Shown one piece after another: positions 16,201 to 20,337 of a stretch of DNA of 20,337 bases; the stretch's first letter is position 1; the number at the start of each line of letters is the position of its first letter. The stretch lies in the NCBI GenBank assembly GCA_017995875.1, contig JAGOIB010000003.1, positions 25,707-46,043 on the forward strand. The letters run 5' to 3'. Under the pieces are notes generated by a model that did no database searches, was not told the DNA's origin, and worked only from the letters and a program-made list of their open reading frames with translations. This DNA comes from Saprospiraceae bacterium. GTDB lineage: Bacteria > Bacteroidota > Bacteroidia > Chitinophagales > Saprospiraceae. The translations under genes and the position numbers were made by a program.

Positions 16201-19200
16201 GAGTCGTTCATCGATGGGACTGCGTCTGCCATGACCATCAAAGAATCGCAATGTATAGAAGGAGAAGAGGGGCATATGATGCAGTTTTTGAAGACATCTA
16301 CATCGCCGATCTGCGCTTTATCAGCATTGCAAATCTGATTGTCAAGGTCAATATAGATGCTTGAATTTTTTACGTACGTTGCGGGTGGGGAAGGCAGATT
16401 GGAATTGCCGGTTTGTGGAATTCCGGTCAAACCATATACCTTATCATTAATACCACCACTACAACCTAACGGTTGAGAGGCATCGGTCAATGCATTGAAG
16501 CCTGTATATCTCAATGCATCACCAGTTCCCCATATAATGCTATCGCAAAGCAAAGGTGTGGGAGAAATGGCCGGATCGAAACTTTCATAACCATAGTCAA
16601 TACCGCCTGCTGAATTGGCGAGTGAATTTGTATTTCCTACAAAGAATAATTTTTCTGTTGCCCAACCCGGGCCTGAGAGTTCAATGATGCGTGATTGATG
16701 TGCCTGATTGCCGGGATTGATTTGAGCATTACCAAAATCATTGTCCATCGAACGTTCCGAAATTAACATAGTGCCATTTTCGGAAAAACTGATATCAGAT
16801 ACAGGGCTGCTATAATTATTTACAAAAGAACCACCTGATGATAAAACGGTAACCAGGTTAGGCATATTTTTTTCCAAAATCTCTGTAGCAATTATTGGCG
16901 CACCCGAACCATCCAATTGAACCGACCATATCTGGTTAGAAATGGTTGGTTGTGGTCTGCTCCTGTCTTCGTTCCAAACCGAAAAATAAAGTCGGCCATT
17001 ATGCGTGGCGACAGCCCACACACGATCACCTAGTGGGACAAATCCAGGAGTTGGTGTGCCAAGACTTGTACCCGGAAAATTGTAGGGATTACCTAATGGA
17101 ACTCCGGTCACTGCATTATACCGGTAAATCAGGCCATCAAAGAAATTAGAAACATAGATTTGCTTGGTACTGCTCTGGTCATCAAACCAAACATCCCCTA
17201 AACCTGCTGGATTTGAGAAATTTTGTGGTAGGGTAGCAAAAACTGTTGGTATACCTGTAACGGCATCAATCTTGTAAACATTTCCATAAACGGCATTGGT
17301 AAGGGTAGACGGCAAATATCTGCCATACATCGTAGTGGATGAGGTATATACATTGTAGAAATCATCAATTGTTACTCCAAAGATCTGCCCCATATCTTTC
17401 GACTCCCAGTTAGGCAAGTGAACTACGCCTGTAGGCGAAGAAGAAACCGCATACCAGTTGATCCCCAGAGGGGCAGTGGAATGGTTTCGAATATCAACAA
17501 GTGCCAAAACAGGTCCATTGGGCTGGGCTAATGTTGGACTATTCGGAACATAGCCTGAAAAACAAGTCACGACAGCCATTCCGCATTTAAATAATAAATC
17601 TTGATTTGGGCATAAAACTGTCACCGTAAATGAACATGTTGCTGTATTCCCGCAATCATCTGTTGCGGTGTACGTAATCGTTGAAACACCTTGATTGTAT
17701 GTCAATCCACTGGCATCATTTTGGCCAAAATTAGTAGTGGCTCCCGTTACAGCGTAATCAACGGAAGGTGTACTACAGTTGTCAGTCGCTGACAGAAGGG
17801 AGAGCCCATTTACTATCATTGAACAAAAAAGAGGAGTATTAGAAATTACAGTCACATTTTGAGGACATGTGATAACAGGTGGAACATCTTCACCTGTCTG
17901 TATGTCTGTGGTACAAGTGCTTGTGTTCCCACACCAATCTGTCACTGTCAAGGTTATTGGAAATATGCCACAGCCTGTGAGTACTGCCGGACTAACACTT
18001 AAGGATTGAATCTGACAATTGTCAAATGAGCCACCATCAATTTGTTCTGGTGTCACTGTATACATACAATTGGTGTCAAGTGTAACGCCAACCGGAAGAG
18101 CGCATATTGCTGTCGGAGGTACATTATCGGTTACAGTTACATCTTCCATATAGCTTGAGATACATCCATTCGCATCTGTGATGGTCAGGCAAAAGGTATG
18201 GAGTCCGCAAGGCAACTGAACATCAAGGTCCTCGGTGCTAGAACCATTGCACCAACTGTATGTCAAAGGCAATGCGCCTGTACTTGTATTGGTAACCTGG
18301 ATATGGCCGCAAGCATCAAGAGGTGTAATGATAAAGTCAGCCTGACATGGATCATTACTACATATATCCTGCTGCTGCCAATTGAGTGCGGAACTGACAA
18401 GATCTGTACCTGTAGGAAAATCATAAAATTCTATAGGCGGAATGTTAGGGCCATTGTATAGATAAGAGACTGTGGAAATGTCTACAAAATCTTCAGAGGT
18501 CATACACGTGGCCAAGTCAATATTGCTTACAGACATAAATGCACATAGTAACCCAAAGCCACCGGAAGATGGAATCCTCCCATCCACAAAGGATATTTGA
18601 TTGGAAGAAAGCAGAGTTGTAGATCCTCCCTGATATGAAGTCTCACCATTGTCCAGAAATTTGACCCACTGTAAGGTTGGCTGATTTCCTGCATCTGTCA
18701 ATCGTAACAATACACCACGACTCTTGCCATTAAATAAACCTGTGCCTGTAACATAAATGCTATTGTTACTGCTTTCTTCCCAGACCTGACGAATACCTGT
18801 CAGACCTGCTATAGTGGCTTCCCAAACGGGAAAGGTATTGTTGTCATATTTCATGATGTGCGCCTGGAAGGCAGGGAAAGTGGATCCAACAGCATAAAAA
18901 CCACCTCCACTTTCCTGTGCTACATCAGCATAGGAGAATGAAATGCCGGAAGGAGTACCTGCAGTGATAAAAGTGCCTGCGTTATCCGTGCGGATAAATA
19001 CGCCCTGAGAACCAAGATTGCCGGCAAGTATCAAATCACCATTTGATGTTGCTTCAAGGTCCCGACTGAACTCATCATCATCCGTTCCATTAAATATTTT
19101 CTTCCAATTAAATGTACCTCCGGCATCAATATTCAACAATATGATATCATCCCAGATGGCACTTCCATTTGTAGGGTCCCACTGGCTGCCAAGAATGTAA

Positions 19201-19682
19201 TATGGAAATGAAGCGTTTTGTGGGACAGGGTTACGAACGACTTTGGATAAATTTTCTCTGCCAGCGACATCATAGGAGCGCACCCATGTGAAATTACCTC
19301 CTCCTGAAGGAGTGACCAACCCTATTAAGCTCTTATTGGTAGCATCAAAAGGCAATGTAGCCCCAACCACTAACAAATCACCGGTAGGAGTTATCACACC
19401 ATCATTCCAGACTGAAGGTGTATTAAGGCTTAAGGTCCAAAGATGTTGACCAGTGGCGTCAAGGCGTGTGACAGTTGCTCTGAGCAAAGCTCCACCAGAT
19501 GATTCATCCTGTCCCAGTACATAATAGTTGGATCCATCCTGAATAACTTTTGAGAAGGCGTTATTGAAGGTGGTGCCATATGCACGCTGGAAATCCTGGC
19601 CTATAATTGTAGTCACAGGTGCCAGTGCCAGGATGCAGAGGATTAGGGATTGCATGACAATCGTGTACAAAGAGATTTTCAT
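13221..19682 (-). CDS. Giant secreted Cys-rich multidomain protein with HYR/PKD-like domains and T9SS C-terminal sorting domain
   Basis: A 2153-residue cell-surface or extracellular protein. Signal peptide residues 1 to about 29 (ending TTIIGQ-DF). Residues about 30-410 form repeated blade-like segments (YYVLGQDES..., DLLVVGATLP..., ILAGNLGS...), probably a beta-propeller. A PKD-like domain lies at about 445-515 (TYSWCNGSST), then two HYR-like domains at about 518-690 (PPVITCPQNVTVIS, YTATDDCGNTATCSFTVTV). A second propeller-like part covers about 695-1090. About 1140-1640 is a tandem duplication of a Cys-rich module of some 245-250 residues. PKD/Ig-like segments follow to about 1865, then a jelly-roll-like domain (about 1868-2060). 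The last 75 residues are a type A T9SS sorting domain (INIYPNPNSGEFTVAM ... GMYFIQLVLDNRVLFVEKFVKQ). Adhesive or matrix function is inferred. It ends at the shared terminator and is divergent from the GYF-CD225 gene. Confidence 0.9.
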   Translation of the reverse strand: MKISLYTIVMQSLILCILALAPVTTIIGQDFQRAYGTTFNNAFSKVIQDGSNYYVLGQDESSGGALLRATVTRLDATGQHLWTLSLNTPSVWNDGVITPTGDLLVVGATLPFDATNKSLIGLVTPSGGGNFTWVRSYDVAGRENLSKVVRNPVPQNASFPYYILGSQWDPTNGSAIWDDIILLNIDAGGTFNWKKIFNGTDDDEFSRDLEATSNGDLILAGNLGSQGVFIRTDNAGTFITAGTPSGISFSYADVAQESGGGFYAVGSTFPAFQAHIMKYDNNTFPVWEATIAGLTGIRQVWEESSNNSIYVTGTGLFNGKSRGVLLRLTDAGNQPTLQWVKFLDNGETSYQGGSTTLLSSNQISFVDGRIPSSGGFGLLCAFMSVSNIDLATCMTSEDFVDISTVSYLYNGPNIPPIEFYDFPTGTDLVSSALNWQQQDICSNDPCQADFIITPLDACGHIQVTNTSTGALPLTYSWCNGSSTEDLDVQLPCGLHTFCLTITDANGCISSYMEDVTVTDNVPPTAICALPVGVTLDTNCMYTVTPEQIDGGSFDNCQIQSLSVSPAVLTGCGIFPITLTVTDWCGNTSTCTTDIQTGEDVPPVITCPQNVTVISNTPLFCSMIVNGLSLLSATDNCSTPSVDYAVTGATTNFGQNDASGLTYNQGVSTITYTATDDCGNTATCSFTVTVLCPNQDLLFKCGMAVVTCFSGYVPNSPTLAQPNGPVLALVDIRNHSTAPLGINWYAVSSSPTGVVHLPNWESKDMGQIFGVTIDDFYNVYTSSTTMYGRYLPSTLTNAVYGNVYKIDAVTGIPTVFATLPQNFSNPAGLGDVWFDDQSSTKQIYVSNFFDGLIYRYNAVTGVPLGNPYNFPGTSLGTPTPGFVPLGDRVWAVATHNGRLYFSVWNEDRSRPQPTISNQIWSVQLDGSGAPIIATEILEKNMPNLVTVLSSGGSFVNNYSSPVSDISFSENGTMLISERSMDNDFGNAQINPGNQAHQSRIIELSGPGWATEKLFFVGNTNSLANSAGGIDYGYESFDPAISPTPLLCDSIIWGTGDALRYTGFNALTDASQPLGCSGGINDKVYGLTGIPQTGNSNLPSPPATYVKNSSIYIDLDNQICNADKAQIGDVDVFKNCIICPSSPSIHCDSLMVMADAVPSMNDSLCCYSIDFKNLTGTITQICATLTTPGWIFNTANLQLANGYTWNAIGTNQLCIGHPGGIPPGNLNDILTFCLAETTPNAASPQQIIFDWFTPGAVACKDTIYTECDPPAHMDTCLVLSNLHAECSGENDLEYCVTFTVTNPNSTDAYSLILNNLPPGLAFGDCGCGGSPYGVGGYQFSGFPLIPANTTQNLCVKIFSTAPILSPTTICFNASFEFGADCCSSTKDWCVELKPCCDPCESTFVEVHDLDSCCYALDFHYDCDFAYFSHIDIDILTPGVSFGSHANDPSWVLCTTPTLDHVCIKPFTGAIPSGTYNNLFSFCLTDINQPSEIPQQVQITYWTTGSDGRDSIACDTILEFNCDYKSDTCVFVTNEQIECIADSMKYLITVTVQNLSVPNFTAYNLAMIGPGLSPNPIPLVPPLPNDGSTRTVTFCYTPNPWPDADGQLVLIYRLKSLAGDTCCNGNQSFIDTLLLPPCIDSCVCGTFSDMAIRFERGPGEPLICGGPPVQISCPPPGYTYTVSGKFECQGSGCPDEAPFDSHLQLPDGTIITLPGQVANPYFGIPISNLDLQQTGVYTLTLTGHCGSQVCTCVIRFIVDPPCSDLCPCNIADIQAFSAAVNQGFSQVLSNKSCKACFTPIALSECETVNWYLTNTGGSPIGTSSGNNTFCYTFSGSGTYTVIMVVTRLKPDGTQCETFTKSQTVTVTCLIWAECSDSVFDNPTFSEGSVAGGLNSGGHTNNWKANSGNPKLGESQIGIFDNWTIELSGNLDTADVLTRIEGICLDKGKGTLRTSVRGSKSNTDDRLYPATLKFYLGSKETFVFQQNECDGIDCFEIGSITLPAIDSGEWLNLEIPYDLSNWDAFDACGGVLVRPYIFVTNPLSSNQGGADTYSYALLDNFCFDGLIVAVEEPGQQQEINIYPNPNSGEFTVAMTEPSTQGMSLRVISLTGQLLMEKKTDVGHTLQNINVSFLNQGMYFIQLVLDNRVLFVEKFVKQ
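14765..16258 (-). repeat. Tandem duplication of a roughly 250-residue Cys-rich module within the giant protein
   Basis: Copy A is encoded by about 16258-15500 and copy B by about 15500-14765. Matching landmarks in the same order are LCCYSIDFKN/SCCYALDFHY, TTPGWIF/LTPGVSF, a CI...G.IP.G..N....FCL block, PQQIIFDWFTPG/PQQVQITYWTTG, C.DTI...C, and DTCLVLSN/DTCVFVTN. Cysteine spacing is largely kept. The copies are diverged, so this is an old duplication and not a DNA-level repeat. Confidence 0.75.
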
Positions 19683-19955
19683 TTGAAGTAGGTTTAAACA
19701 GGAAACTCAAGCGGCCACAAGACAGAAGTAGGCATTCATTATACTGGGTTAAACCAGGGTGATCACGGCGCGATCTATGTAGGAATTGGAATTCAATGTC
19801 AATGTAAAAGCTAATATAGCTTTTAAAATCGATGTTTTCTACCTAATGCTGACTTTAAGTTTCTGTATATAAAAGCAATGCGCCATTATGGTGATAAATG
19901 GAAGGTTTTTAGTTTTTCAATTTTGTTAGTACATTGGTTGCCAAACCAAACAACT
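19683..19955. other. Divergent intergenic region, 273 bases
   Basis: AT-rich stretch between the giant T9SS cargo gene and the GYF-CD225 gene, with no supported reading frame. It contains two dyads (a strong one at 19805-19825, and an imperfect CTGGGTTAAACCAG at 19744-19757). A near-consensus -7, TACATTGG (19930-19937), precedes the plus-strand gene. I could not find a clear TAnnTTTG for the minus-strand gene. Confidence 0.55.
19805..19825. promoter_or_regulatory. 21-base perfect dyad between divergent genes, possible operator
   Basis: Arms TAAAAGCTA (19805-19813) and TAGCTTTTA (19817-19825) flank an ATA centre. The short centre and central position, 122 bases from the giant-gene start and 130 from the GYF-CD225 start, fit a dimeric regulator site better than a terminator. 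Confidence 0.4.
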
Positions 19956-20337
19956 ATGTCTCAATATTATTACACCGATGGTAAGGAACGATTTGGCCCA
20001 TATACCATGGAAGAGTTGAAGAGCAAGGATATAACAGCTGAAACCCTTGTGTGGAAAGAAGGATTAGTCGATTGGGTGCCGGCAAGGAACCTTTCGGATC
20101 TACAATCCTTGTTTTCATCCGCAACTGATTTTCAGCTACCTGCCAATGTTCCTTATATGCCACCTGTTGCAGAGACCAGGCCTAAAAACTGGCTTGTAGA
20201 ATCTATTCTGGTGACCATTTTATGTTGTCTGCCTTTTGGCATCATCGGCATCATCAATGCCACCAAAGTCGATACATTTTGGACATCAGGTCAATACGAT
20301 GCTGCTCATAAAGCAAGCAGGGAAGCAGGTAAATGGG
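19956..20337 (+). CDS. GYF_2 domain plus CD225/dispanin-like membrane protein (partial, runs off the window)
   Basis: The first 127 codons of a gene cut by the window end. The start ATG at 19956 gives MSQYYYTDGKERFGPYTMEE, a classic GYF_2 opening (Y-Y...G...GPy...eL), continuing through VWKEGLVDWVPARNLSDL to about residue 55. A short Pro-containing linker leads to the CD225 region: PKNWLVESILVTILCCLPFGIIGIINATKV, with the Cys-Cys-x-Pro-x-Gly-Ile signature at the end of the first membrane helix, then the cytosolic loop FWTSGQYDAAHKASREAGKW, which precedes the second helix just outside the window. Bacterial proteins with this architecture are common in Bacteroidota and their role is unknown. 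Residues up to the window edge are intact with no frameshift. Confidence 0.9.
   Translation, partial: MSQYYYTDGKERFGPYTMEELKSKDITAETLVWKEGLVDWVPARNLSDLQSLFSSATDFQLPANVPYMPPVAETRPKNWLVESILVTILCCLPFGIIGIINATKVDTFWTSGQYDAAHKASREAGKW

Overview
The window reads as chromosomal DNA of a free-living Bacteroidota, most likely of the Saprospiria type (Saprospiraceae/Haliscomenobacter/Lewinella-like). The evidence is a giant secreted protein ending in a type IX secretion (T9SS) sorting domain, several Cys-lipoproteins, a secreted protease with a dockerin-like module of a style I associate with this group, and promoter elements matching the Bacteroidota -7 consensus TAnnTTTG. Shine-Dalgarno sequences are weak or absent. 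I see no tRNA, rRNA, CRISPR array, transposase or integrase, and nothing resembling a prophage or a classical defence island.

Layout. (1) 1-1315, minus strand: two overlapping lipoprotein genes, a rhodanese-like protein without its catalytic cysteine, then a conserved lipoprotein of a family often mislabelled 'Maf'. (2) 1370-4777, plus strand: a degenerate Mrr-like protein with a C-terminal CFI-box, a VOC (glyoxalase-fold) protein, and a secreted trypsin-fold protease of lysyl-endopeptidase type with a dockerin-like tail. (3) 5003-6190, plus: an HD phosphohydrolase fused to a Pycsar-type transmembrane effector domain, overlapping tail-to-tail with minus-strand tilS (to 7523). (4) 7612-8124, plus: a small lipoprotein. 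(5) 8156-10069, minus: a secreted coiled-coil protein followed by a MiaE-like tRNA hydroxylase. (6) 10288-13025, plus: a compact run of M20 dipeptidase, FKBP-type peptidyl-prolyl isomerase and trmD. (7) 13026-13220: a tract of short degenerate repeats and a strong bidirectional terminator. (8) 13221-19682, minus: a 2153-residue Cys-rich T9SS cargo protein. (9) 19956-20337, plus: the start of a GYF_2-CD225 (dispanin-like) membrane protein, cut by the window end.

Functional themes are tRNA anticodon-loop modification (TilS, MiaE, TrmD, in separate transcription units) and envelope or secreted proteins (three lipoproteins, a protease, a secreted coiled-coil protein, a periplasmic FKBP and the giant T9SS cargo). 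The least ordinary items are the Mrr-like/CFI-box protein, the HD-PycTM fusion with no cyclase beside it, the inactive rhodanese lipoprotein pair, and the tandemly duplicated module inside the giant protein. None is proven to be a new system. All family assignments are from reading motifs, not from searches.
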